Source: an uncultured Eubacteriales bacterium
GTDB lineage: Bacteria > Bacillota > Clostridia > Christensenellales > CAG-138
NCBI GenBank assembly: GCA_900543475.1
Contig: UQRU01000094.1
Coordinates: 1-8,073, forward strand
Length of the DNA stretch: 8,073 nt
Direction: 5' to 3'
Part shown: in pieces, positions 1 through 5,890 of the stretch
Numbering within the stretch: position 1 is the first letter of the stretch
Layout: every line of letters starts with the position of its first letter
Program-made: the position numbers and the translations under genes
The notes under the pieces: generated by a model
What the model saw: the letters and a program-made list of their open reading frames with translations, nothing else
Databases searched by the model: none
What the model was told of the DNA's origin: nothing

Positions 1-16
1 GTATTCCTTTTGGCAT
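1..16 (-). CDS. Possible 5' end of a further minus-strand gene, cut by the window edge
   Basis: Only five codons are visible (ATG at 16-14, reading M-P-K-G-I), so no product can be named. The start is suggested by context. An AGGGG element at 26-30 lies nine bases upstream of the ATG, and an extended -10 box (TGGTATACT, 41-49) lies about 25 bases upstream of the ATG. A real gene here would be transcribed in the same direction as the sugar operon but from its own promoter. The alternative is chance, since five codons cannot be tested. Confidence 0.35.
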
Positions 17-39
17 AATAAAGCACCCCTCTTGTTTTT

Positions 40-71
40 CAGTATACCATACTGTCTAACAAATGGGGTGC
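40..71 (-). promoter_or_regulatory. Extended -10 promoter with an overlapping dyad, for the gene at the left edge
   Basis: On the minus strand TGGTATACT (49-41) matches an extended -10 element. No good -35 box is present at the usual distance, which fits an extended -10 promoter. A perfect dyad CAGTAT-acc-ATACTG (40-54) covers the -10 box, a position suited to repressor binding. A second pair, GCACCCC (23-29) and GGGGTGC (65-71), encloses it and could fold in the leader. The regulator is unknown. Confidence 0.4.
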
Positions 72-137
72 AGTTCAGATAGGCTGCCCGTTTTTCTTTG
101 CAAGGGGGGGACAGGTGCGTCCCGCCCTGCCGGGGGA

Positions 138-638
138 TCATCGGCTGGAAACGCCGTAGGTTTCCACCACCTCTTTTAAAACGGCAAAGCTGCCATCCTC
201 CACCCGATAGGCGCGGTTGGAGGCTAAATCATACAGGGTGCTGCTGTCCGAGAGCAGGTGCAAGTCCACCAGCTGGTCCTCCGCCTGCAGGGTGATGGAA
301 AGACTATCCGCCCCTGTACGGTAAAGGACGCACACCTCCATGGGGAGCCGAAGCCGACGCCTACAGGATAGCTGCCCTAGGGCTTCCGTCAGGGCCTGCA
401 CAGCAGGATGCCCAGGCGCTGCCGTCAGGTTCACTCCAGGGTGAATATAGGCGACGCTGCCGTCCGGCTGTTCCTGGGGGAGGGAGCACAGCAGGGTGGC
501 GTTTACCTGATAGCTGGCGGCATCCTGGCGCAGCAGGCTGCTTATGGGCCGGGGCCGCCCCCAAAAGAGCAGGCCTCCTATGACCGCCAGCCCGACCCCC
601 AGGCACAGCCAGCGGCGAGTAGATGGAGCGAGATGCAT
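138..638 (-). CDS. Small membrane-anchored or exported protein, unknown function
   Basis: A 166-residue protein. The N-terminus carries paired arginines (residues 8-9) followed by a hydrophobic segment at about residues 10-26, which looks like a signal anchor or uncleaved signal peptide. There is no lipobox, so it is not an obvious lipoprotein. The remaining ~135 residues would lie outside the membrane and show alternating beta-type sequence with no motif I recognise. The start is chosen because AGGAGG (648-643) sits four bases before ATG 638. The same frame is open upstream into gatZ, but the sequence just before this ATG is Pro/Arg-rich and looks non-coding. It follows the sugar operon on the same strand, and a terminator-like hairpin lies between them, so it may be expressed separately. 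No function can be given. Confidence 0.7.
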   Translation of the reverse strand: MHLAPSTRRWLCLGVGLAVIGGLLFWGRPRPISSLLRQDAASYQVNATLLCSLPQEQPDGSVAYIHPGVNLTAAPGHPAVQALTEALGQLSCRRRLRLPMEVCVLYRTGADSLSITLQAEDQLVDLHLLSDSSTLYDLASNRAYRVEDGSFAVLKEVVETYGVSSR

Positions 639-2165
639 AGCGCCTCCTGGATAGGGGTGGAAGGAAACGGCAAGGGCATCGCCTATGGCCTTTTGGTGGG
701 TCCAGGGCTGCAGCTCCAGCCAGCTCGAAGGGGATTTGGCGGAGTATCCGCAAAAAGCCTTGCACAGCAAGGGCTTCCCTGGGCGCCTCCCTGGCGGGGA
801 ACTGCGGGGCCAGGGGCGTCTGGGTACAAGCCTTAACGGATTAGCCCTGGTGGGCGGCGGGCCAGGCGGGCAGAGGGTGGCGTAATAGTATTCGTCGATG
901 CAGTCCCCTACCCGGTCCATCAGCAGGGCCTCCGGGTCGTTGGCCAGCTTGCCGCTGCGTACCCGGGGGTACTGCATGGGCATGTATTGGCTGATCAAAG
1001 GCAGGGGAATGGGGTTCTGGGACAGGTTTGCCATCAGCCGGGAGATGGCCGCATCTACAGCAGGCTGGGGCAGGTAGTACCGGGCCCGGTCGGAGAAGCT
1101 GAAGGCCCGGGCAAAGCGGGTGGCGTTGCCGTCCCCGTGGTAATGCTTTTGCCAGTTGCCGGGCAGGGCCAGCATGGTATGCTCCAGCACGGCGCGAAAA
1201 TCGCTCAGGTGCGCGCCAGTACCTGCCAGCATTTCCCGCTCCATAGCCTCCAGGGCAAAGAGCCCTTCCCGCAGGGCAAAGGTCAGGGCAGGGCCCACCT
1301 TTAGGATGGCAATGCCGTCCCGGCACATGCTCCGCAGGCTGTCCGGGGTCTGGTAGTCGGTGGAATGGCCTTCAAATACCAGGGGCAGCGCCTTAAGGCA
1401 GGCGATCAGGTCCGCGGCCTTGGCGCTGTCGTAGATGAATACGTCCCCGTCGCCAAATTCCACCCCGGGCTGCACCACCAGGCCGATCACCCGCTGCCAG
1501 GCATCCTCGAGGCCCTCCTCCAGGAAGGCCTGGTGGAAGGTCTCATAGGTGGCCATGCAGTCTTCGGGCTTGGTCACCGAAATGGAATCCTCCGCCTCCT
1601 GGGCGCCGCCGGGGATGGGCACCTCGCTGCCGATCACATACACCGGGGCAATGGCGTCGGGATGGGCCTGCAGGCGCTTGGCGTAGGCGGCCTCCGCAGC
1701 CTTGCACAGCCGGGCGCCCCGGCGGGCGATGGTGGCGTCGCTTAACCGCGCGGTTTTACTATCGGAGGCCAGGCGCATACTGGTATCCAAATGGATCTTG
1801 GTAAACCCGGCCAGGACAAACTGGGACACCAATTCCACCGCCCGCTCCATGGCCTCCGCCTCGTTCAGATCCGTCCAGGTCAGGGGCCCTAAATGGTCGC
1901 CCCCCAGGATCACCTGGCCGGGCTCCAGGGGATATTCCTTGGCCAGCTCCTGGACATAGCTGTAAAAATCCGCCGGGGTCATGTTCATATAACCCCCGAA
2001 TTGGTTCACCTGGTTGGCGGTGGCTTCGATGAGCAGGGGGGTATGGTAGGCGCTGGCCCGTTGCATGGCGGCCCGCAGCACGTAGGCGTTGGCGCTGCAG
2101 CAGGAGTAGATGCCGGCGGGGATGCCTTGCTTTTGCTGTTGCAGGATGGTTTGCAGAGGATGCAT
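138..2165 (-). CDS. gatZ: GatZ/KbaZ-family tagatose-phosphate protein; frame has no stop of its own and runs into the next gene
   Basis: Residues 1-431 (2165-873) match the GatZ/KbaZ family along their whole length; the E. coli protein has about 420 residues. Family blocks in order are IEATANQVNQFGGY, ILGGDHLGP, GFTKIHLDTSM, VIGSEVPIPGG, VVQPGVEFG, EGHSTDYQT, ILKVGPALTFALREGLFALE, SDRARYYLP and ISQYMPMQY. In enterobacteria GatZ/KbaZ supports the class II aldolase GatY/KbaY that splits tagatose-1,6-bisphosphate; other family members are tagatose-6-phosphate 4-epimerases. No GatY is present here, so the epimerase role is a real alternative. The start is set by GAAGGAG (2180-2174), eight bases before ATG 2165; the kinase gene ends 37 bases upstream. 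After the conserved end, a Pro/Arg-rich stretch stays open to the stop at 138, passing through a terminator-like hairpin and the next gene's start. Stops lie just beyond in the other two frames (841-843, 833-835), so a small indel may have removed the natural end. Confidence 0.8.
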   Translation of the reverse strand: MHPLQTILQQQKQGIPAGIYSCCSANAYVLRAAMQRASAYHTPLLIEATANQVNQFGGYMNMTPADFYSYVQELAKEYPLEPGQVILGGDHLGPLTWTDLNEAEAMERAVELVSQFVLAGFTKIHLDTSMRLASDSKTARLSDATIARRGARLCKAAEAAYAKRLQAHPDAIAPVYVIGSEVPIPGGAQEAEDSISVTKPEDCMATYETFHQAFLEEGLEDAWQRVIGLVVQPGVEFGDGDVFIYDSAKAADLIACLKALPLVFEGHSTDYQTPDSLRSMCRDGIAILKVGPALTFALREGLFALEAMEREMLAGTGAHLSDFRAVLEHTMLALPGNWQKHYHGDGNATRFARAFSFSDRARYYLPQPAVDAAISRLMANLSQNPIPLPLISQYMPMQYPRVRSGKLANDPEALLMDRVGDCIDEYYYATLCPPGPPPTRANPLRLVPRRPWPRSSPPGRRPGKPLLCKAFCGYSAKSPSSWLELQPWTHQKAIGDALAVSFHPYPGGAMHLAPSTRRWLCLGVGLAVIGGLLFWGRPRPISSLLRQDAASYQVNATLLCSLPQEQPDGSVAYIHPGVNLTAAPGHPAVQALTEALGQLSCRRRLRLPMEVCVLYRTGADSLSITLQAEDQLVDLHLLSDSSTLYDLASNRAYRVEDGSFAVLKEVVETYGVSSR
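643..648 (-). promoter_or_regulatory. Ribosome binding site AGGAGG for the exported protein
   Basis: A perfect AGGAGG, four bases (CGCT) before ATG 638. It decides the start of the small exported protein and is the main argument that this is a separate gene and not the tail of the GatZ-family reading frame that runs into it. Confidence 0.65.
752..776 (-). terminator. Probable intrinsic terminator after gatZ
   Basis: On the minus strand AAGCCCTTGC and GCAAGGCTT form a nine-pair stem with a single bulged C and a three-base loop, followed by a run of five T (756-752). It lies about 95 bases beyond the last conserved GatZ residue and about 115 bases before the next start, where a terminator of the sugar operon would be expected. 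This supports treating 639-870 as intergenic even though one frame stays open across it. Confidence 0.5.
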
Positions 2166-2173
2166 GGTATAAT

Positions 2174-2180
2174 CTCCTTC
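2174..2180 (-). promoter_or_regulatory. Ribosome binding site for gatZ
   Basis: GAAGGAG eight bases before ATG 2165, in the 37-base gap after the kinase stop. It rules out the much longer upstream extension of this frame (to 2453), which only overlaps the kinase gene in another frame. Confidence 0.75.
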
Positions 2181-2202
2181 TATAAAAAATGATATTGGGG
2201 AA

Positions 2203-3117
2203 TCAAAGGCTGTGGGAAGCAAAGGCGGCGGCGGCGTCCACCTCGGCCCGCAGGGGGATGGAGGGGGCGGCGCCGGGCCGGGATACCGAAATGGCAGCGG
2301 CCCGGGAGGCAAGCTCCAGGGCGGCGGCCACCGGGGAACCCTGGTCGATGGCCGCCAGGAAATAGCCGGTGAAGGTGTCCCCGGCGGCGGTGGTATCCAC
2401 CGCCTTGACCCGGTAGGCGGGCTGGAAGATAGGCTCGCACTGGCCGTCCGCATACATGGCCCCGGCCTTGCCCAGGGTCAGCACCAGCTTGCAGCCGGGA
2501 TAGCGGCTATGCAGCGCCTGGCAAATGCGTTGGGGCTCCTCCTCCCCGGTGAGCAGCCGGCCTTCCACCTCGTTGAGGATCAGCCAATCCACAAAGGGAT
2601 AGATCCCGGGGTCCAGGGCCGCGCCGGTGCAGGGGGAGGGGTTGAACGCCACCTGTAGCCCTGCCTTATGGCATTGTTCCAGGCCGTAGGCCAGGCTGCT
2701 GGTTTCGTTTTGGAACAGGGCGAATTCCCCCGGCCGGGCCTTGGACAGGGCCTGGTCGATGAAATCCGGCGTCAGGCAGCCGTTAGCCCCTGGGTAGATA
2801 ATAATACAGTTTTGGCCAGTATGGTTGTCCACCTGAATAATGGCGTGGCCGGTGGGGGTATCCGGCTCCACCGCCACGTGGGAAACATCCGCCCCCGCGT
2901 CCCGCAGCAGCTGGGTCAGCATGGCCCCGTCCGGGCCGACCTTGCCGGCATGATAGACCTTTGCCCCGGCCCGGGCCAGGGCGATGGACTGATTCAGCCC
3001 CTTGCCCCCTGCAAATACCTGGCGGCCCAGGGCAGCCATGGTCTCGCCCCCCTGGACGAAATGATCCACGGCATATACGTAATCCAAATTCAGCGAACCA
3101 AAGGAGTGGATAGGCAT
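2203..3117 (-). CDS. Ribokinase-family (PfkB) carbohydrate kinase
   Basis: A 304-residue cytoplasmic kinase, close in length to E. coli RbsK (309) and similar to it throughout. The N-terminal substrate region carries GSLNLD (residues 7-12) and the glycine-rich GGKGLNQS (37-44). The C-terminal PfkB signature DTTAAGDTFTG begins at residue 241 and includes the presumed catalytic base Asp247. It is followed by the helix with RAAAISVSRPGAAPSIP, also RbsK-like. It should transfer phosphate from ATP to a sugar hydroxyl. Ribose would be the default substrate, but the GatZ-family partner 37 bases downstream suggests a ketohexose such as tagatose or a related sugar; this is inference. Start: ATG 3117 is preceded by AAAGGA seven bases upstream. 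An in-frame ATG six codons earlier (3135) has no good ribosome binding site. It is the first gene of the operon, expressed from the promoter at 3182-3210. No transporter or regulator gene is visible in the window. Confidence 0.85.
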   Translation of the reverse strand: MPIHSFGSLNLDYVYAVDHFVQGGETMAALGRQVFAGGKGLNQSIALARAGAKVYHAGKVGPDGAMLTQLLRDAGADVSHVAVEPDTPTGHAIIQVDNHTGQNCIIIYPGANGCLTPDFIDQALSKARPGEFALFQNETSSLAYGLEQCHKAGLQVAFNPSPCTGAALDPGIYPFVDWLILNEVEGRLLTGEEEPQRICQALHSRYPGCKLVLTLGKAGAMYADGQCEPIFQPAYRVKAVDTTAAGDTFTGYFLAAIDQGSPVAAALELASRAAAISVSRPGAAPSIPLRAEVDAAAAFASHSL

Positions 3118-3181
3118 AATGATATCCTTTCTCATTTTTTCACAGGAGTGAACTTACTTATTTTAATAATACACCATCTAT

Positions 3182-3210
3182 ATTGTAGCCTGTACCCGGC
3201 GCAATTGCAA
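3182..3210 (-). promoter_or_regulatory. Sigma-A-type promoter of the kinase-gatZ operon
   Basis: On the minus strand TTGCAA (3210-3205, four of six consensus bases) is followed by a 17-base spacer and TACAAT (3187-3182, five of six). It lies about 65 bases upstream of the kinase start, leaving an AT-rich leader. Confidence 0.6.
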
Positions 3211-3224
3211 GGGGATGGGCGCCG
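3197..3224. promoter_or_regulatory. Possible operator: inverted repeat flanking the -35 box
   Basis: CGGCGC (3197-3202) and GCGCCG (3219-3224) are exact inverted copies with 16 bases between them. The -35 box of the kinase promoter lies between the arms, which is a plausible repressor position. GCAATTGC (3201-3208) is a further palindrome inside. In GC-rich DNA six-base arms can arise by chance and no regulator gene is nearby, so this is tentative. Confidence 0.25.
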
Positions 3225-3256
3225 AAACCCTGCAAAGGGAAAAATCGCGCAGAATC

Positions 3257-3265
3257 TGGTATAAT
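3257..3265 (+). promoter_or_regulatory. Extended -10 promoter for the Y-family polymerase
   Basis: TGGTATAAT is a perfect -10 box with the TGN extension, about 33 bases before the start at 3298. No convincing -35 box lies 17 bases upstream, as is usual for extended -10 promoters. No LexA-type box of the GAAC-N4-GTTC kind is seen, so SOS control is not supported by the sequence. Confidence 0.55.
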
Positions 3266-3284
3266 GGAGATAAGAAAAACCGAG

Positions 3285-3290
3285 AGGGGG
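3285..3290 (+). promoter_or_regulatory. Ribosome binding site that fixes the polymerase start at 3298
   Basis: AGGGGG lies seven bases before ATG 3298 but only one base before the in-frame ATG 3292. Normal spacing therefore favours 3298, giving a protein that starts M-E-R-R-I-F. Confidence 0.5.
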
Positions 3291-3297
3291 AATGGCC

Positions 3298-4515
3298 ATG
3301 GAGCGGCGGATCTTTCACGTGGATGTAAACAGCGCCTTTTTATCCTGGGAAGCGGCCCGCCGGGTGGCACGGGGCGAGGCGGATCTGCGGCTGGTCCCTT
3401 CGGCCATTGGAGGGGACCGGGATAAACGCACCGGCGTCATTCTGGCCAAGTCCATCCCCGCCAAGGCGTTTCATATCACCACCGGGGAGCCGGTGGCCGC
3501 CGCCTTGCAGAAGTGTCCCCAGCTGGTGCTGGCCAAGCCGGATTTCCATTTGTATAAAGCCTGTTCCCGGGCATTTATGGAGATCTGTAGCCGGTATGCG
3601 CCGGTGGTGGAAAAGTTTTCCATTGACGAATGCTTTTTGGATATGACCGGCACGGACCGCATGTATCCCGATCCGCTGGCCGTTGCCTATGCGATACGGG
3701 ACGCCATCCGGGCGGAGCTGGGCTTTACGGTGAACATCGGGGTCAGCCGCAACAAGCTCTTGGCCAAGATGGCCAGCGACTTTGAAAAGCCGGATCGGGT
3801 GCATACCCTTTTCCCGGAGGAGATTCCGGAAAAGTTTTGGCCCTTGCCGGTGGGGGAATTGTTTTCCGTGGGGAGCGCCACCGCGGGGAAGCTGAATGCC
3901 ATGGGCATCCATACCATCGGGGACCTGGCCTATACCCCTTTGCCCCGCCTACAGGCCATCCTGGGGAAAAAAGCCGGGCGGCATCTCCACGCCTATGCCA
4001 ACGGCCTGGACGATACTCCTGTATTGGCCGTGCCCGAGGAGGCGAAGGGGTATAGCATCTCCACCACCCTGGAGCAGGATGTGCGCAGCTTTGGGGCGGG
4101 GGAGCGGATTCTGCTGGCCCTGGCGGACAACGTGAGCGCCCGGATGCGCCGGGACGGCATGAAGGCTTGCTGCGTGGCGGTGACCATCCGGGCCAACGAT
4201 TTCAAGGACCGGTCCCATCAGCGGAAATTGCAGGAGCCCACGGATATTACCGGGGAAATATACGCCCTGGCCAAGGGCCTGTTTCGGGAGCTGTGGGATG
4301 GGCATACTCCCTTGCGGCTGCTGGGCATCAGCCTGACCCAGGTGACCCGGGAGGCCTATGCCCAGCAATCCATGTTCCCCCAGCCGGATAAGGAACGGGC
4401 CAGAAAGCTGGATCGGACCATTGACGCCATCCGCCAGCGGTTTGGCCCGGATACCATCCAACGGGGGGGCATCCTGGGCGCCGGCGGACAGGTGGGGAAA
4501 AAGTACCGGGAATAG
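3298..4515 (+). CDS. dinB: Y-family DNA polymerase (DinB / Pol IV type)
   Basis: A 405-residue translesion polymerase. The palm begins with IFHVDVNSAF, where Asp9 is the first metal ligand. SIDECFLDMTG follows, with Asp110 and Glu111 as the other acidic residues. IGVSRNKLLAKMASDFEKPD is the typical block leading out of the palm. A helix-hairpin-helix region comes next (GSATAGKLNAMGIHTIGDL), then the little-finger domain from about residue 250 (YSISTTLEQDV). Near the C-terminus QQSMF (356-360) resembles the beta-clamp-binding motif QLxLF. All catalytic residues are present, so it should be active in copying past damaged bases with low fidelity. The general form, ending shortly after a stretch with LDRTIDAIRQRFG, resembles the Firmicutes Y-polymerases (YqjW/UvrX/Pol IV group). 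Exact subfamily is uncertain. It is divergent from the sugar kinase with its own promoter and shows no functional link to that operon. Confidence 0.92.
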   Translation: MERRIFHVDVNSAFLSWEAARRVARGEADLRLVPSAIGGDRDKRTGVILAKSIPAKAFHITTGEPVAAALQKCPQLVLAKPDFHLYKACSRAFMEICSRYAPVVEKFSIDECFLDMTGTDRMYPDPLAVAYAIRDAIRAELGFTVNIGVSRNKLLAKMASDFEKPDRVHTLFPEEIPEKFWPLPVGELFSVGSATAGKLNAMGIHTIGDLAYTPLPRLQAILGKKAGRHLHAYANGLDDTPVLAVPEEAKGYSISTTLEQDVRSFGAGERILLALADNVSARMRRDGMKACCVAVTIRANDFKDRSHQRKLQEPTDITGEIYALAKGLFRELWDGHTPLRLLGISLTQVTREAYAQQSMFPQPDKERARKLDRTIDAIRQRFGPDTIQRGGILGAGGQVGKKYRE

Positions 4516-4591
4516 GCGGGCGGCCCGCAAGGGGCTGGTTTGCGTTGCGCCCGGCCGTGCCCGCTGCGGTTTTCCGCCGGCCGTGCGGTAG

Positions 4592-4637
4592 AAAAACGTA
4601 GACGCCCGCTTCTTTGCGCGCGTCTACGTTTCTTTTT
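4592..4637. terminator. Bidirectional intrinsic terminator between dinB and the collagen-like gene
   Basis: AAACGTAGACGC (4594-4605) and GCGTCTACGTTT (4620-4631) are perfect inverted copies. An inner CGC/GCG pair can extend the stem across one mismatch to a TTCTTT loop. On the plus strand the stem is followed by CTTTTT; on the minus strand its far side reads TTTTTC. It lies about 75 bases after the polymerase stop and about 50 bases after the collagen-like gene's stop, so one hairpin can serve both convergent genes. The rest of 4516-4687 is GC-rich and shows nothing else I can support. Confidence 0.8.
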
Positions 4638-4687
4638 CAGGCGCAGGGCCGGATCTGCCGTCCCCGTTTCGGCGAAGGGATGCAGGG

Positions 4688-5848
4688 CTACAGGCTGCGG
4701 CGCAGCTTGAGAATGGTCATGGTAATGCTGCCTTCCCTGCCGGTAGCGGAGCCGGAAAAGGTCAGGGTAAACTCCGTGGCAGAAGGCGCCCGCAGGATGA
4801 AAAAGGCGGAGCCGCAGGCGCTGGAGCCGTCCGCACTGGTGGCGAAGTAGATTCCGGTTTCCAGGTGGGAGGCGCCGTTATAATAGGGCGTCACCTGCAT
4901 GTAGTTGGGCGAGCTGAATATCAGGGAAACTTCATAGGCGATCAAATAATATCCGGGCGCCAGGCGAATGTGCTCCAGATCCGTGAGCACGATGTTGCCC
5001 GTGGTGTCAATGGTGGCGGGGAACATGCTGATTAGACTCCCAGGCGTCAGCTGCATCTGGTAGTTGTTAAAGGCGGCAAAGGAATCATTGGGAACCGTTC
5101 CGGTTGCCCCGGTTGCCCCGGTCGCCCCAGTCGCCCCGGTTATCCCCGGCTCCCCTTGGATGCCCTGAATCCCCTGCACTCCCTGCACGCCTTGGGGCCC
5201 TGCCTCGCCGGCGGGGCCGGCAGGGCCGGTGGGGCCGGTGGGGCCGGTAGGGCCGGTGGGGCCGGTAGGGCCAGCAGGGCCGGGGTCCCCCTGGATGCCT
5301 TGGATGCCCTGCACGCCTTGGGGCCCTGCCTCGCCGGCGGGGCCGGCAGGGCCGGTGGGGCCGGTGGGGCCGGTAGGGCCAGCAGGGCCGGGGTCCCCCT
5401 GGATGCCTTGGATGCCCTGCACGCCCTGGGGCCCGGTTTCGCCGGCGGGGCCGGCAGGGCCGGTAGGGCCGGTGGGGCCGGTAGGGCCGGTGGGGCCCGC
5501 CGCGCCGTCTTGGCCTGTGCCGCCGGTAGCGCCCCGGGGGCCGATGGTGCCGGATATTCCGGGCGCGCCCGCCGGGCCCTGGGGGCCTGTGGCCCCTGTG
5601 GCCCCGGTGGGCCCGGTCGCACCGGTTGGGCCGGTTGGCCCGGTGGGGCCGGTGGGGCCAGTGGCCCCAGTTTCGCTGGCGGAACCCGCCGGGCCTTGGG
5701 GGCCGGTTGGCCCGGTCGCGCCCGTTGCCCCCCGGGGCCCGGCTACACCCGCCGGGCCTTGGGGGCCGGTGGCCCCCGTCGGGCCCGTGGCGCCTGCGGC
5801 GCCGGTAGGGCCGGTAGCACCGGTCGGCCCGGTAGAGCCGTGTATTTA
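4688..5848 (-). pseudogene. BclA-like collagen-repeat surface protein, 5' end missing
   Basis: The frame encodes about 80 Gly-Xaa-Yaa triplets (roughly 5839-5094), rich in [12 protein letters not shown] and GIQ, then a ~135-residue C-terminal domain. That domain has beta-rich segments such as [15 protein letters not shown] and a final [11 protein letters not shown], and resembles the trimerising C-terminal domain of BclA-type exosporium glycoproteins. Such proteins form collagen-like triple helices on spores or cell surfaces. One triplet has Ser for Gly (G-S-A-S-E-T-G). There is no in-frame start before the repeats: the frame begins at a TAA (5848-5846), and the first plausible alternative codon, a GTG at 5422, lies inside the repeats. 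The break coincides with a change from very GC-rich to AT-richer sequence, about 45 bases from a recombinase gene. I infer that an integrating element cut the gene, with the 5' part beyond the window. A one-base frameshift after ATG 5858 is the alternative. Confidence 0.75.
5145..5490 (-). repeat. Long tandem repeats within the collagen region (periods 126 and 108 bases)
   Basis: A block ending [13 protein letters not shown] or a close variant, preceded by a GPT/GPA run and GEAGPQ, appears three times. The same CACGCC anchor on the plus strand occurs at 5186, 5312 and 5420. The spacings of 126 and 108 bases equal 14 and 12 triplets and differ by two GPT triplets, so copy-length change keeps the frame. 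The two left copies are nearly identical; the third carries several substitutions (for example GET for GEA). This is the pattern of slippage or unequal recombination in a collagen-like gene. Confidence 0.8.
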
Positions 5849-5890
5849 TGCACAACATTAGATTTTCCTTTGTGTTGAGTAGGCAAGCCG
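5836..5890. other. Putative integration junction between collagen-like gene and mobile element
   Basis: To the left, GC-rich collagen codons run without interruption up to about 5839. To the right, AT-richer DNA follows and the serine recombinase stop comes at 5891. Large serine recombinases leave only a two-base shared core, so no long direct repeat is expected and the exact crossover cannot be read from one end. Short inverted pentamers CAACA (5853-5857) and TGTTG (5873-5877) are present but too weak to name an attachment site. Confidence 0.45.

Noticed and set aside
72..137. Terminator downstream of the exported-protein gene
   Set aside because: GGGAC/GTCCC arms are present on the minus strand but are followed by C residues and no T-tract, so an intrinsic terminator is not supported.
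2166..2453. N-terminal extension of the GatZ frame up to 2453
   Set aside because: It overlaps the kinase gene in another frame and is Pro/Ser/Arg-rich. A strong ribosome binding site marks ATG 2165.
3225..3297. SOS (LexA) box upstream of the Y-family polymerase
   Set aside because: No GAAC-N4-GTTC-like or similar dyad is present around the promoter.
5145..5840. Repeats considered as a CRISPR array or a set of recombination sites
   Set aside because: The period follows protein triplets, there are no unique spacers between identical repeats, and the sequence codes for Gly-Xaa-Yaa.
5085..5858. Arg/Pro-rich minus-strand frame starting at ATG 5858
   Set aside because: It is the collagen repeat read one base out of frame. 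Its start site is interesting and reported, but the protein itself is not credible.
5853..5877. CAACA/TGTTG inverted pentamers as the attachment-site arms
   Set aside because: Five-base arms are too short and not extended on either side. The true attachment site cannot be set without the other element end.
5156..5878. Long plus-strand open frames opposite the collagen repeats (Gly/Ala/Arg-rich and Gly-Pro-Val-rich)
   Set aside because: They are mirror products of the GC-rich triplet repeat on the minus strand. Only the minus-strand frame continues into a normal globular domain.
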